Assembly: GCF_027244095.1 (NCBI RefSeq) | Contig: NC_069659.1 | Coordinates: 26,692,501 to 26,756,500, forward strand | From: Hemicordylus capensis | Lineage: Eukaryota; Chordata; Lepidosauria; Squamata; Cordylidae | Direction of reading: 5' to 3' | DNA length: 64,000 nucleotides | Shown: positions 35,701 through 45,298 of the stretch, one piece after another | How positions within the stretch are numbered: position 1 is the first letter of the stretch | Layout of the letters: each line of letters begins with the position of its first letter | Position numbers and translations under genes: made by a program | Notes under the pieces: model-generated | What the model saw: the letters and a program-made list of their open reading frames with translations, nothing else | What the model was told of the DNA's origin: nothing | Database searches by the model: none

Positions 35701-38700
35701 CCTAACAGACCCACTGCTGCAGATTATACAATCACACATCATGTGGATGGGGCTGTAAGCTCAGTGGCAGAGCAGAGGTTCTGATGAAGAAGGTCCAGGT
35801 TCAGCACTGGACATCTTCTGGTTGAACTGGGAAAGAACCACTGAGAGTAGGCAAAGTAAGTAAGTAAGTAAATAAATAAATAAATAAATAGGTCAGTGAT
35901 TCATGAAAAAGGCACCTTCATATTCCAATTTGTTCTGCTCCTATACTAATCCCACTAGCCACCATCTCCTCTCTTTTGCTGGGACATTTTTACTTCAGAG
36001 CAAGCCAGAAAGGAAGGCAGGTAATGGAACTTAAGGGAGAAGTTGTGGCTGAATCCACCTTCTGAACTGCTGGTTTGGACAAGCATTTATTTGTAGCTTT
36101 TGCACATGTGTGTTTTGTGTGCATGTGCAAAATTTAAGCCATTCCTGTAATAGGATTCTAACAGGAGTGTTTTGATTTTAACCTGTGATTAGTACCTGGG
36201 ATCAGAATGCACCTCAACAGTGATGGAAGACAATTCATAACACTTATGCAAGTTTCCCATAGCTCTATCCATTTCTCAACTATGACAGTGCTGTAACTGC
36301 CATGTGGTGTTTCACTCACTTCCCTCCACCTACTGCTGTGCATAGTGGCAGACATACAGAGCAAGGACCAATGCACTGAGAGCAACCTAACAGAACTTCT
36401 CAACTAACTGAACTGGGAACACATTTTTGGGTGGCACAGAGTGTCAAAAAGTGGGGTGGGTGTCAAAAATTGCCACTTGCCCTCTGCAGTGGTGTTGCTA
36501 GTTGGGAAGTTCTGTTAGGTTGTTCTCTTGCTGGACTGGTGCATTCTTGCTCTGTTCTATCAGCCAGTCTTTCATAAACTTTTGAAGTCAATTCTACCCC
36601 TATTGGCATGGCAAAGAAAAACTGAAAGCACAACATGTACATAAGGAGTTAAAGCCCAAAGTGCTTCCCACCCCTCAAAATGCCATTTGATTCCCCCCAC
36701 CTTTATGCCTATAGATGCTTATTTCAGAACCTCCCCTTTCTGTACCCTATGAGAAGCATAGAGGGTGAATACACAATATTTTGTCTATTTTTATAAGGGT
36801 GTTTAAATGGTTAAACATTTAACCATTAGCACTTTCAGTATACATATAAATGGCCTAGCTCTATCATTCCATTGATCTTTCTTAATCATTCTCTTTCTTA
36901 ATATTGGTACAAATGGTTTTAGAGAACACTCCACAAAATTCTTACTACAAACCTGGTTTAAACATTTTTTTCCGCAGTTTGAGTCCTTATGACTCAGCAA
37001 AACTGATTTTTCTCATCATAGTTGTTTTCAGAAAATATGCTGAGCAATACTTCCTAATTCTTCTTTTTGGAGTTGTTTTTACCACAATTACATTTGCAAA
37101 TGTTTGCAAGCAACCTGCAACCCCAGCAAGTGTCCATCAAGGACCTTTAGATGACCCCTTTTCTCTGTTCACAGAATTTTATTTTGCAAAATGTGTTAAG
37201 GGGTGCAGTAAGGCATTTCAGTACCTAGCTGATCCAGAGCAATACTAGTGCAGACTGACCTAATTAGTGATGGGAATATATTAAATCTTAACATTTAAGA
37301 CCCATATTTTTTTCTTTTTTGCAAAATTAAGGGATGTGTTTGAAAATTACATTGTAAAGACGAGCTGGATTGCAGCCTATTTCTTCTTGCGTCTAAATAA
37401 CACACAATTTAGGTAGTTAATCGTGTTCCTTGCTGCTTCTGACTAGCAAAAAAGAATGAAAAAGGCTAAACAATGTTCCATGGAGAAATGGTAGCAGGCT
37501 CAGAGGAGGTGTGCCCCTGAATACCAGTTGTAGGGGAGCAACAGCAGGAGAGAAGGCATGACTTCATCTCTTGCCTGTGGGCTTCCCAAAGGCAGCTTTT
37601 GGGCCACTGTGTGAAGAAGGATGCTGGACTAGATGAGCCTTGGGCCTGATCCAGAAAGGCTGTTCTTATGTACTATGGTTGCAAATATTATAAAAGTTGT
37701 TGGCTTTGTTACAGGTAATTCATAGCTCCTGATAACTGCACTATTGTCATATATTCATATATATATATATGTTTAAACAACCATGGGATTAAAGTGATTG
37801 CCCACAGAATTCCTGTAGGTGTTATGCACTTTGCATTGTTGGATTTTGTAGACCCTGATGACCCTTTGCAACTGTATTGTTTTACCCCCAAAAGGACATT
37901 TCTCAATTTTTCTTTTTTTAATAACTTTGAAATGATCTCATGCTTAAAACCATCTCCAGGTGTTCTATTATTATGGCCTTATTGGAGTATGTTGGACCTT
38001 AAAACAGGATTGATAGAATAGCTGTATATCCCACTCTATCCCATAGGCTCAGAGAAGATGGGAGGGCCACCGAAGGAGGCCTACCTGTCATGTCAGCCGT
38101 TATGTTTACATATTGTTAAAAGATACTTGTAAATATTTGTTATATTTTGTAGCATATGTAAATAAATGAAATTTTGCAAGGTTTACACATTGTAAAATAA
38201 ATGTAAAGTCAAGGAACTTTAGCTCCGCTCACTGACTCACACCTATGCGAGCCAACACAGAGACAAAGGGCTCTTCAACCTACTCTAAATGTAAAGGTAA
38301 AGTGTGCCATCGAGTCGGTGTTGACTCCTGGCGACCACAGAGCCCTGTGGTTGTCTTTGGTAGAATACAGGAGAGGTTTACCACTGCCTCCTTTCATGCA
38401 GTATGAGATGATGCCTTTCAACATCTTCCTATATCATTGCTGCCCGATCTAGGAAGATATCACGTTGACATGTCTGAAGAGAGTGCATATTGCCACCTCT
38501 GCTGCACAGAGATGGGCTGACAGGAGAATTGAACACAACTTCCTTGGAGAAAGGACCCATTTCACTTTTTAATATTGCAAACCACTATGTACAATAATGC
38601 CTTTATATAAAAATGGCTTTTGTGGTGGTGAAGGTGGAAGAAGGAGCTTGAGAACTTCTCACGTCGAAGGAGACAGCAGCCTGAGATCAAGAGTCAAGAT

Positions 38701-39905
38701 CTATAGACTGGAAACACAGAAGGAATATGGTCTGCCTCTTATGTGGGCAATAGCTTGCTCCCACCACACATCTTTGTGAAACTACATCCTTGCTTTGAAT
38801 TGTCACCACAGAATGAGATGGTACAACTGTCAACAAAGGTGTACTGCAGCAGCAGACACACAAACAATTGTATATGCGATATCTACACAATAGCATCAAT
38901 GCATATGGTGCTTCACAAAACTGAGCACATGAAGCAGCAACCCTGCAAAACCTAAGGAAGTCTGGATAGGAATCTATTCGAAAAACTGTGCTGCATGAGA
39001 GGGAAAGGTTAAAAAGCAAGGCCTGGCTTATCTGAGACCAACTTTTGTCTTTTGGCTCCCCTCCCAGAGTTGTCTCTTCAATGGCCCTTCCACCTGGCCA
39101 TTGTAACAACAATTATGTAACTTTATGTAAGTAGTGATACTTGCACTTGTTTGTTTTCCTCTTCTTCCCTCATTTTCTTTTGGATCTAGTTGTAAGCCTA
39201 ATGGGGCAGGGTGGGGGCAATGTCATTTTAAATCTATGAACAGTACCTAAAGTTTTAAAGCACTTTATAAAAAAAATCATCCTGCATGGACTGCCTTCAG
39301 TTTCACAAAAGAAAGGAATGACAGACACGTAATAGGCAAATAAATAAAAACTGGAAAACGAGATTCTGCCACAAGGACCTCTCAATCTAAAACTGCGACT
39401 GGAAGCAGGGCCTGGGAGAAGAGAGGAAAGGCAGGAAGGGTAAGGGCAAAAGTGGAACAATACCCGTAAGCCCAGCTACTGCTCAGGCTCCATGTGAATT
39501 AGGCACAGGGCAGGATGCCCACAAGCAGGCACATTTCTACCACTCAGACACCTACCTGTCAAAAGAGGCAAGGGGTTACGCCAAGGGTAGTGGTGGTGGG
39601 GAAAGGGGGATCCCCCCTGCCCAAACTACTCTTTTTCCATATTAGAAGAGATGGAAGGGAAATGGGCACTGCCCATGGGGCACCTTCTTTCTTCCCCACC
39701 CCACTGTGGCCGGGGGTGGGGTGGGGGAGCAGAAGAGTGCCAGCGAGGCGTCGGGTGAGCCCGGGCAGGGCGCCCCAATCCGCACCCACCCACGTGAAGG
39801 GAGCTGGGCCCGGCCTGGGATCGGGTACCTGCTGATTTTACACTTCTTGAGGCCCGTCTCGTCTCCCGCCTGCCCCGAGGATTTGCGCTTCTTTTTCACG
39901 GGCAT
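17710..39905 (-). CDS. DCUN1D5: DCN1-like protein 5 (cullin neddylation co-E3), eight coding exons
   Basis: DCUN1D5 promotes NEDD8 transfer from the E2 enzymes to cullins, activating cullin-RING ubiquitin ligases, mainly in the nucleus. The joined exons (705 nt) encode 234 residues, against 237 in human as I recall it. The start [11 protein letters not shown] is a basic, NLS-like tail. The PONY/DCUN1 domain runs from about residue 45 to 230. The D-A-D cullin-binding patch of this family is visible as D192, A216 and D222 (NKDQW; DGAWPVLLDEF). All introns are GT-AG and phases join without error. Compared with human, the N-terminal tail is shorter (QAGDETG region) and the last residues are QAS rather than QTS. 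It lies head to head with DYNC2H1, as in human. Exons are listed separately. Confidence 0.97.
18445..18745 (-). repeat. 5S rRNA-derived SINE in DCUN1D5 intron 7
   Basis: The complement of the 5S head (GACCCTGCTTAGCAGA near 18,698) lies at the right, and the shared tail (CCATATACAGACTCAGACCA) at the left, so the element is on the minus strand. It ends about 180 bp from exon 7. Confidence 0.75.
18922..19024 (-). CDS. DCUN1D5: DCUN1D5 coding exon 7
   Basis: Residues 183-216 and the first base of W217: [15 protein letters not shown] to NYDEDGA. The donor is T|GTGAGT and the acceptor CCATAG. It carries D192 and A216 of the D-A-D patch. Confidence 0.96.
20244..20348 (-). CDS. DCUN1D5: DCUN1D5 coding exon 6
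   Basis: Residues 148-182: [20 protein letters not shown] to FYQYLE. It starts and ends in phase 0, with acceptor TATCATAG and donor GTAAGC. This is PONY domain core. Confidence 0.96.
20429..20537 (-). CDS. DCUN1D5: DCUN1D5 coding exon 5
   Basis: The last base of Q111, then residues 112-147: [20 protein letters not shown] to YAFDFAR. The acceptor is TTGTTTAAG and the donor GTAAGT. Only an 80-bp intron separates it from exon 6. Confidence 0.96.
21546..21850 (+). repeat. 5S rRNA-derived SINE in DCUN1D5 intron 4
   Basis: The head TTTGCTAAGCAGGGTC is followed by GCATTTGAATGGAAG, then the shared body AAGATAGGGCTGAGAGAG and tail GGTTTGACTCAGTATATGGC. It lies antisense to DCUN1D5. Confidence 0.75.
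22315..22562 (-). repeat. LINE 3'-tail fragment (CR1/L2-type)
   Basis: ATTTATATACCGCTTTTCAA at the left and CTCCCCCGCTAAATAAAGAG at the right match the same roughly 240-bp family seen at 13,922, 46,610, 48,826 and 59,490. Its orientation is minus by the position of the tail. Confidence 0.6.
23349..23440 (-). CDS. DCUN1D5: DCUN1D5 coding exon 4
   Basis: Residues 81-110 and two bases of Q111: [20 protein letters not shown] to GMTSL. The acceptor is CCCAATACAG and the donor CA|GTAAGA. Confidence 0.96.
24170..24240 (-). CDS. DCUN1D5: DCUN1D5 coding exon 3
   Basis: The last two bases of G57, then residues 58-80: [20 protein letters not shown] to PEN. The acceptor is TTTCGAAG, with a weak pyrimidine tract; the donor is GTAAGT. 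Confidence 0.95.
25221..25349. mobile_element. 129-bp hAT MITE inside the L2
   Basis: It has an exact 8-bp duplication ATCTAGAC (25,213-25,220 and 25,350-25,357), with ends CGGGGATTCTCCACATTGGG and CCCAATGTTGAGAATCCCTG. The flanking L2 reads continuously across one copy of the target ([12 protein letters not shown]), which confirms the insertion. Confidence 0.9.
26637..26877 (+). repeat. tRNA-derived SINE with GCTATT tail
   Basis: It starts GAGCCCCTGGTGGCACAGTG, has a B box-like GGTTACAAGTTCGATCC, and ends TATAGAGCGGTATATAAATG followed by GCTATT repeats. It lies within the L2. A tail-only copy lies at 10,298. Confidence 0.75.
27190..28140 (-). repeat. L1 LINE ORF2 3' part and 3' UTR
   Basis: Two minus-strand pieces encode the ORF2 C-terminal region: [20 protein letters not shown] and [16 protein letters not shown] (about 27,869-28,123), then [29 protein letters not shown] (about 27,720-27,872), the cysteine-rich tail typical of vertebrate L1. 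Frames are broken. The 3' end is near 27,190, in DCUN1D5 intron 2. Confidence 0.8.
28538..28614. repeat. Perfect 77-bp palindrome
   Basis: Arms of 38 bp (28,538-28,575 and 28,577-28,614) are exact complements around a single A. The core is GAGGCCGGGCC and its complement, and the outer part is AATTTAATTGCAGGATTAAA. No mismatch was seen. It matches no element I recognise. Confidence 0.9.
29215..29745. repeat. Imperfect local repeats, about three units
   Basis: Related segments start near 29,221, 29,327 and 29,642. They share GGCTGATGGAGG, GGGCCTTGCTG-CTTGCCTC and CCTCTGCTGCAGCCT-AACAATGG. They are diverged and of unknown origin, in DCUN1D5 intron 2. Confidence 0.55.
30420..30864. mobile_element. 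Tigger/pogo-like MITE, second copy
   Basis: TA precedes CAGGTGGCCCTCGTTATC; the other end is TGGATAACAAGGGCACAT. The end sequence is the same as in the element at 15,616. The right boundary is approximate. Confidence 0.55.
30960..33390. other. DCUN1D5 intron 2, mostly unique sequence
   Basis: No recognised gene. A segment near 32,485-32,570 (CACAAGGACAGGCAACAGAAGC) is repeated imperfectly near 33,080-33,190, suggesting an old local duplication about 590 bp apart. Confidence 0.45.
33397..33488 (-). CDS. DCUN1D5: DCUN1D5 coding exon 2, with two possible acceptors
   Basis: The last base of S26, residues 27-56 and one base of G57: [30 protein letters not shown]. The chosen acceptor (CTCTCAAAG, exon from 33,488) restores the SYCRSQ seen in human. 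A second in-frame acceptor, TATTGCAG, would start the exon at 33,479 and drop three residues (SYC). The donor is GTATGA. Confidence 0.94.
34390..34800 (+). repeat. L2 LINE C-terminal and 3' fragment
   Basis: The frame encodes a terminal L2 region: [20 protein letters not shown] and [14 protein letters not shown] and stop, preceded by [19 protein letters not shown]-like sequence. It lies antisense in DCUN1D5 intron 1. Confidence 0.8.
35747..35893 (+). repeat. tRNA-derived SINE fragment and (AAGT/AAAT)n
   Basis: GCTCAGTGGCAGAGCAGAGG, then AAGGTCCAGGTTCAGCACTGG, resembles a decayed tRNA-Ala-type head with A and B boxes. A tetranucleotide run (35,855-35,893) follows. Confidence 0.5.
36400..37500. 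other. DCUN1D5 intron 1, nothing firm
   Basis: Unique-looking DNA. A plus-strand open frame of 114 codons (36,904-37,248) has a hydrophobic middle but no family resemblance I can name and no splice context. I do not call it a gene. Confidence 0.35.
37507..37672 (+). repeat. CR1 LINE 3' terminus
   Basis: ATACCAGTTGTAGGGGAGCA through GGCCTGATCCAGAAAGGCTG to TTCTTATG, the last about 165 bp of a CR1. Confidence 0.75.
38293..38545 (-). repeat. Sauria-type SINE with BovB-like tail
   Basis: The left end, TAAAGTGTGCCATCGAGTCG and GTTGACTCCTGGCGACCACAG, is the complement of the Bov-B-type 3' tail used by Sauria SINEs. The B box-like complement (GGAGAATTGAAC) lies at the right end. This supports a squamate source. 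Confidence 0.65.
39829..39905 (-). CDS. DCUN1D5: DCUN1D5 coding exon 1
   Basis: Residues 1-25 and two bases of S26: [25 protein letters not shown]. The donor is CAG|GTACCC. The start is fixed by identity of the first ten residues with the human protein. Confidence 0.96.
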
Positions 39906-40409
39906 CTTCTAGGTTCACCGTAGCAGGGGGGAGAATGCGGTGGTGTGGCGGCGAGGGGAGCCGGGGCCCTCGGGCTGGCCCCCTCTGAGGGGTCCGGAGA
40001 GCGCCCCCCACCTCCGGAGGATTCTCCTCCTCCTTGGGCTATGCCGGCCCTGACGACAAGAGGGTGCTGGTGCTGCTCCTGCTACGGCCGCCGTCCGCCC
40101 CTCCCGCTGTCCTGGGCTCTTTCTTCCTGCCGCCACCAGCAGCGCGGATTGCTGGGAAACGGAGATCTGCTGAGGCACGAATTTTGGCGGTGGCGGTGGC
40201 GGCGGCGACGCCGGCAAGGAACCGAGAAGGAGACGCGAACGCGCCGCGCCGCCCTGACGCAGAGAGAGAGAGAGGCGGGCGCAGAAAGCGTCAGCGACGC
40301 ACCTCGGCACTGAAGTTTGCCCCGCCCTTCCGGGCGGAGCTAACAGACGGGGGCGGGGCCAAGGCTCAGGCCGCGCCCACAGCAGAAAAAAGCGGAGCGA
40401 AGAGCGCGA

Positions 40410-40417
40410 TGACGTCA
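40410..40417. promoter_or_regulatory. Full CRE palindrome
   Basis: TGACGTCA, the consensus for CREB/ATF, about 505 bp upstream of the DCUN1D5 start codon and inside its CpG-rich region. Confidence 0.6.
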
Positions 40418-40499
40418 GGTTAACGAAGTCGCTCAGGACGGGGGGAGGGGTCTTTGGGGTCCCCGGTCGGCGCCGTCGTCGTAGCTCCGCTTCAGATTT

Positions 40500-40640
40500 C
40501 AGGGGTGGGCAACGGTGCGATTCTCCAGCTTGTGGCATGTTGAACCACAGCCACAGTTTCTTACAGCTGGGAGGGATGGGAGTTGTATTTCAGCAACACC
40601 TGGAGAGCCGCGTTGCCCAGCCCACCCTTGCTGCAAAGTA
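40500..40640. mobile_element. hAT-like MITE (ACTACAACTCCCAT type)
   Basis: CAGGGGTGGGCAACG at the left and GTTGCCCAGCCCACCCTTG at the right, with GGGATGGGAGTTGTATTTCAGC inside. It is immediately upstream of the DCUN1D5 CpG region. Confidence 0.6.
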
Positions 40641-41689
40641 AGCCCTGCTTTGTTTAGCGGGCGTTTACTTCTAATTAGGTGTGCACAGTACTGCAGCCTG
40701 CAACTCGTAAGAATGGCTTCAGTAGCCCACTGTTTCTGGCATTGGTTAGTTGGCTTATTCATTTGTCCCCCGCTTTTCTGCATGGAAGTGAACTCCAAGC
40801 ACTTTACGTTCAAATAAAATGAGAAATTATATGACTGTCCGGCCCTATTTTCTGGGCTCAGGCTGGCTTACTGCAATTTCAGCTATATCTGTTTCTACTA
40901 AAGGGTTCACTTCTTTAGTGATAAAGTCTTAAATGTTTTATGCGTGTTTTAAGATAATGGCAAAGTCAGGTGACACTGGCTCCTCAAAAGACTAACACAT
41001 TAACCGTAGTATCAACTTTTGTGGGCCTGCTTAACTTGATTCAATCTATGCCGCAAATACATATGTAAGCCTAAATTCCACCAGACTTTTGTTGTTTTTA
41101 TTGTAATAGATTTGCTTGCTTAAACCCCTCTGACACTTTATGGGCTGCCGCCTCATATATTATCTGAGACAGCTGCATTAATTAGTTCAGATATATTTTA
41201 GAGGTTTTAAAAACATGCCTCTAATCTTCAGATCAGCAGTGATATGATAAACTCTGCAACAAAGCTTCTCACATAAATGGTTTGAGATTTCTGGTGTTAG
41301 TCTCAAATGATGAGCCCCAACAAAACAAGCCTATGTATTATTTGATATATAACATAACAAGGGTATATATTGTTTTATTGTTAGTGTGGAATTAAAATAC
41401 ATCTTAAAAGTATTGCACCAGAGGGGTGAAATATAAACATTTTGAATTAATTAATAGGTAGAAGGCTGGGTGAAAGGCAGAGCAACTTTAAGAAAACATC
41501 ATTTGCATCTTTCCTCAAAAATTTGCCCTACTGTGTGCAATGTGGCCGGCTTACTCCCAAATGCATAGAATAGCGGCCTTTGTGAGGGCAGCAGGCCAGG
41601 GAAAGTAACCTGTCAGTCTTGCAGAATTTAATTTCTTCTTTAAACTGGTGGGGAGCGGGGAGAGTAGAAACAAGAGTTGTGCACTTAAG

Positions 41690-42610
41690 ACGGCAGCAAC
41701 CGCGGGGGAGTGGGATTCGCCTTCTCTATGCCAGGCAAGGGATAGTTACTGCGCTGATCTACTAGATGATGCTCGCATTGCGGGAACGTCTGTCTGGCTG
41801 AGAATGGAATAACCGGCCGCTGCAGGATGTGAGCCACCTAGCGATTACCTATCTCATCGATCGAGGGCATTCTGGTGCCAGAGGCAGCGGTACTCGCCTG
41901 CTCTGTCCTGGGGCAAGCGCTGCGTCCGCCATCTTTTGTTACCATAGTAACCAGGCCTGGCAACGCGGGGACGCCTCCGCTGCTCTTCGCGAGAGAAGTC
42001 AAATAGCCGGCGCCTCCTTTTCTATTTCTCCGATCTCAATCTGGCAGCCCTTCACTGTCCAGTGTGATGGTGAACAGCCCTCTGCCTGGTATGCTTTACA
42101 GCTTTAGCGTACTCCCCCTCCCGTTTCCCTCCGGGCTTTGATATATCTCAGTCAGTTTTCTCGTTGGCGGGCCCGAGAGGTGATACTTTGGGGGGGGGGC
42201 GATACTCCTGCTGGGCTGAGGTCGCTTTTCCTGCTTCTTCGGTGTTTGCTAGGCTGTGTGCCCCCCCCCCCCCAGACTCCACGCTTGTTGTTTTCGTTCC
42301 TTCACTCAGCAGGGTTAGTTCCAAGCAGCGGAGCGGGGGCGGTGCCGGCAACGTGCTTGTGGTGGGCTGGGCAGGGCAGGGGTGGGGGGGCTTTTCTTGG
42401 GGGCGGGCGGTGCGTCCGGGGCTCAGGGCAGTGGAAAGGGGTGCGGCGGGGTCCCAGCGAGAGGTGACGGTGGCCTGGAGATGCGGGATGCCGGCGACGC
42501 AGAGATTCCTGCCTGCAATCGCCCTGTGATCCCACCGCAGCCACAAGGGCACCTGGTGGGGGCGGGTGGGGGGGCGACGCCCGGCAAATGACTTGCCCCA
42601 CCTCCGCCCC
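41690..42610 (+). promoter_or_regulatory. DYNC2H1: GC-rich region, probable DYNC2H1 promoter
   Basis: A second GC/CpG-rich stretch lies in an otherwise AT-rich interval. It contains a YY1-like CCGCCATCTT (41,927-41,936) directly followed by an RFX X-box at 41,938-41,951 and a further GGCAAC half-site. YY1 sites often lie just downstream of start sites, and RFX sites mark ciliary genes such as DYNC2H1. It lies 6.4 kb before the DYNC2H1 start codon, which implies a non-coding first exon spliced to the acceptor at 48,341-48,342. The exon itself is not resolved. Confidence 0.5.
41938..41951. promoter_or_regulatory. RFX X-box
   Basis: GTTACCATAGTAAC has two imperfect inverted halves (GTTACC and AGTAAC) with a 2-bp spacer, matching the X-box form RYYNYY-N-RRNRAC bound by RFX factors. 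This is the only site of this quality I noticed near the two genes. Confidence 0.7.
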
Positions 42611-42619
42611 ATCTCTCAT

Positions 42620-42940
42620 AAATCTAATATGGCCCCTTTGCTAAGCAGGGTCTGCCCTGGTTTGCATTTGGATGGGAGATTAGCTACATGTGAGCACTAA
42701 GGGGAATATCTTAATTCCCCTTAGGGGATGGGCCCACTCTGAAAAGAGCATTTGCATGCTTGCATGCAAGAATTCACGCATGCATGAATTCCCTCCCTGG
42801 CAGCATCTCCAAGATAGGGCTGGAAGAGACTCCTGCCTGCAACCTTGGAGAAGCTACCAGTCTGTGAAGACAATACTGAGCTAGATAGACAAGCTCTGTA
42901 TAAAGCATCTGACTCTGTATAACACAGCTTCCTATTTTCC
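42620..42940 (+). repeat. 5S rRNA-derived SINE
   Basis: GCTAAGCAGGGTCTGCCCTG, then TTTGGATGGGAGA: the best match in the window to the 5S A box, intermediate element and C box. The shared tail ends at CACAGCTTCC. It adjoins the satellite-like array. Confidence 0.8.
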
Positions 42941-45102
42941 ACTTTGCTCCTTCTGTGCCCCCACAATTTACCCATCACCCCCACATTTATCATTGTGTAG
43001 CCAGCCACAGCCCTGCTCCTGCCTGCCACCGAAGCCACCCTCTGACTCAGTCAGACCCTGCGGTGGGCTCAGGTTGGCTGAGCAGAGCATGCTGCAGAGT
43101 TCAGCCCAGTTGGAGGGTAGCTACTGCCTCAGGCTGGAACCGCGTTCTGGGCCAGCGGTGGTGGGAAATCACACCCCCATGGCTGGTGGAGCAGAGTTCC
43201 CAACCATCGACTCAGCTAGCCGCATGGCATGCCCAAGTTTGCCAGGCGAGTTGGAGGGCAGCTGTCTAGGCAGGTGGGAGCCAAAAATGGGAGTGGGGGC
43301 AGTTGGAAATATCTGTGCCACTACCTCTGCGGCTGCTACTCACCACATCAACTGTCCTCCAACTCAGCCATCCCTGGGTGTGCTCCGGTTTCTTGAGAGG
43401 AGCGCGCCATGGGGCCCTGGTAAAGTTGGAGGGAAGACACTGTGACAGGCGGGAGCTGAGCTCCAGGCTGCTGGTGGTGGGAAATCTCCAGGCTTCCAAC
43501 AATTGCAATTCTGCTGCAGCACTCGCCCTCCAACTCAGCCAGTCTTGTGATGTGCTCTGGTTTGGCCAAGTTGGAGGGCAGCCACTGTGACAGATGAGAG
43601 CCACACTCTGAGCCAGTGGGAAATCTCTGCACAGGTGCTGGTGGAGCATGGCTGTGTCCAGCGAAGTGCTGCTCCTGCCCATCACAGCAGCCACCCACTG
43701 ACTCAGCCAGCCCCATGGCACACTCTGGTTTGCTGTGCAGAGCGTACCACAGGGCTCGGCCAAGTTGGCGGGCAATGGCTGCGATAGGCAGGAGTTGCAG
43801 TCCAAGCTGCGCCCCAAGCTGAAATATCCGCGCTGCTGCCAGTGGTGGAGCCTAGTTCCCACCAAAACTTGCTCTCGGCCAGCTCCGTAGTGTGCTCTGC
43901 TTTGCTAAGCAGAGTGCACTGTGGGACTTGGCCAAGTTGGAGGGCAACCGCTGTGGGAGCTGCACTCTGGGCCAGCGTCACTGGGAAACCCCTCTGCCAC
44001 CATGCTGGCAGAGCACTGCTGCCTGCCTGCTTCAGCAGTCACCCTCTAACGCGGCCAGCCCCACAGTACGCTGTGGTTTGCCGGACAGAGTGCACCTTAG
44101 CACCCACATGAGTTGAAGAGCAACTGTGGCACTGTGACAGGTGCGAGTCGCACTGAAAGCCAGCAGCAGAGGAAAATTTAAATAATTTGTTTAAATTTAA
44201 ATAAATAAATAAATAAATAAATTAAAATCTGCACCACTGTTGCTAGCGGAGCACAGCTTTCACCCCTCACAGCTGCTGTCTTCTGACTCAGCCAGCCCCA
44301 CAGGGCATGGCTGAGTTGGACGGCATCTGCTGCACCAGGTGGGAGCTGTGCTCCAAGTGAGCAGTGGTGGGAAATCTTTGCACTGCTTCCAGTAGCTCCG
44401 TTGCAGCCGCCACCCTGCAACTCAGCCAGCCCCATGGCAGCCTCACACTTGGGACAAGGAGATTCCAGCTGCTGGTGCTGGTGGTGTGGGGCTGAGGAGG
44501 CGTGGGGCTCAGGGCTTTTTCAGCAGCTGCCCTCCAACTGGGCTGGACTCCGCAGCATGCTCTGCTCAGAGAAACAGAGGCTGCCACAAGAGCCGCTCTG
44601 GCTGGCTGCAGTGAGAAGGGGTGGTTCCAGGCAGGAATCTCTGCATTGCCGGGGTCCCGCATCTCTGTGCCATCATTGCCTCTTGCTGGGGTGCTGCACC
44701 CTCTCCCATCGCCATGCGCCATTCATCTCCTTAAGTACAGCCCTGGCCCTCCAACTTGTCAGGACTCCATGGCGTGCTCTGCTCAGCAAATCAGAGCAGC
44801 TGTGGCCCTTTCTGAGTTAGAACTGCTGCAGCTGCTGTGGTGGGCAGGAGTTGCACTCCACCAGGCCCGTGTAGAGATTTCCCAGTGCTGTTCGTAGTGT
44901 GTCTCCCACCTGTCTCAGTGATTGCCCTCCAGCTTGACCAGGCCCTGCGGCACACTTTGCCTGGTAAATCAGAGCACGCAGCAGGGGTGGCAGAGTTGGA
45001 GGGTGACTGCTGTGGCAGAAACTGCTCTGCCAGCATTGGCAGCATGGAGATTTCCCACCACTGGCAGCCTGGAGCGTGGCTCCTGCCTATCACAGCAGAT
45101 GC

Positions 45103-45298
45103 CTTCATAGGAACATAGGAGCATGGGAAGCTGCCTTCTGCTGAGTCAGATCCTTGGCCCATCTAGCTCAGTATTATCTACACAGACTGGCAGTGGCTTC
45201 TCCAAGGTTGCAATCAGGAATCTCTCTCAGCCCTATCTTAGATATGCCAGGGAGGGAACTTGGAACCGTTTGCATGCAAGTATGCAGCAAGCATGCCA
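45103..45298 (-). repeat. SINE tail/body, minus strand
   Basis: GGAACATAGGAGCATGGGAA GCTGCC through GGCCCATCTAGCTCAGTATT is the complement of the tail shared by the 5S and tRNA-type SINEs. The head is missing. Confidence 0.7.

Larger units (their letters stand above)
39690..40480 (-). promoter_or_regulatory. DCUN1D5: DCUN1D5 CpG-rich promoter and 5' end
   Basis: The region is dense in CG dinucleotides, in contrast to its surroundings, and spans exon 1 and about 575 bp upstream. It holds an exact cAMP-response element TGACGTCA at 40,410-40,417 and GGCGG-rich segments. No TATA box was seen. The exact start of transcription is unknown. Long open frames on both strands here are a product of base composition. 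Confidence 0.75.

Noticed and set aside
36904-37248. Plus-strand frame of 114 codons with a hydrophobic middle
   Set aside because: No recognised family, no splice sites fitting a multi-exon gene, and it lies inside DCUN1D5 intron 1. I leave it uncalled.
39915-40538. Minus-strand open frame of 207 codons upstream of DCUN1D5
   Set aside because: CpG-rich promoter region with few stop codons; low-complexity Pro/Arg/Ser peptide, no match to DCUN1D5, and overlapping frames on the other strand.
42148-42612. Frames of 105-154 codons on both strands near 42.3 kb
   Set aside because: GC-rich, stop-poor DNA with poly-C and poly-G runs; peptides are proline- and glycine-rich without motifs.
42635-42685. 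5S rRNA gene
   Set aside because: Only the internal promoter segment resembles 5S; the body continues into a SINE tail, and five related copies are dispersed here.
43266-43865. Minus-strand open frame of 199 codons
   Set aside because: It lies wholly in the satellite-like array; the predicted peptide simply repeats the unit (WLSWRA, SLE, CLPSN), and frames of similar length occur on both strands.
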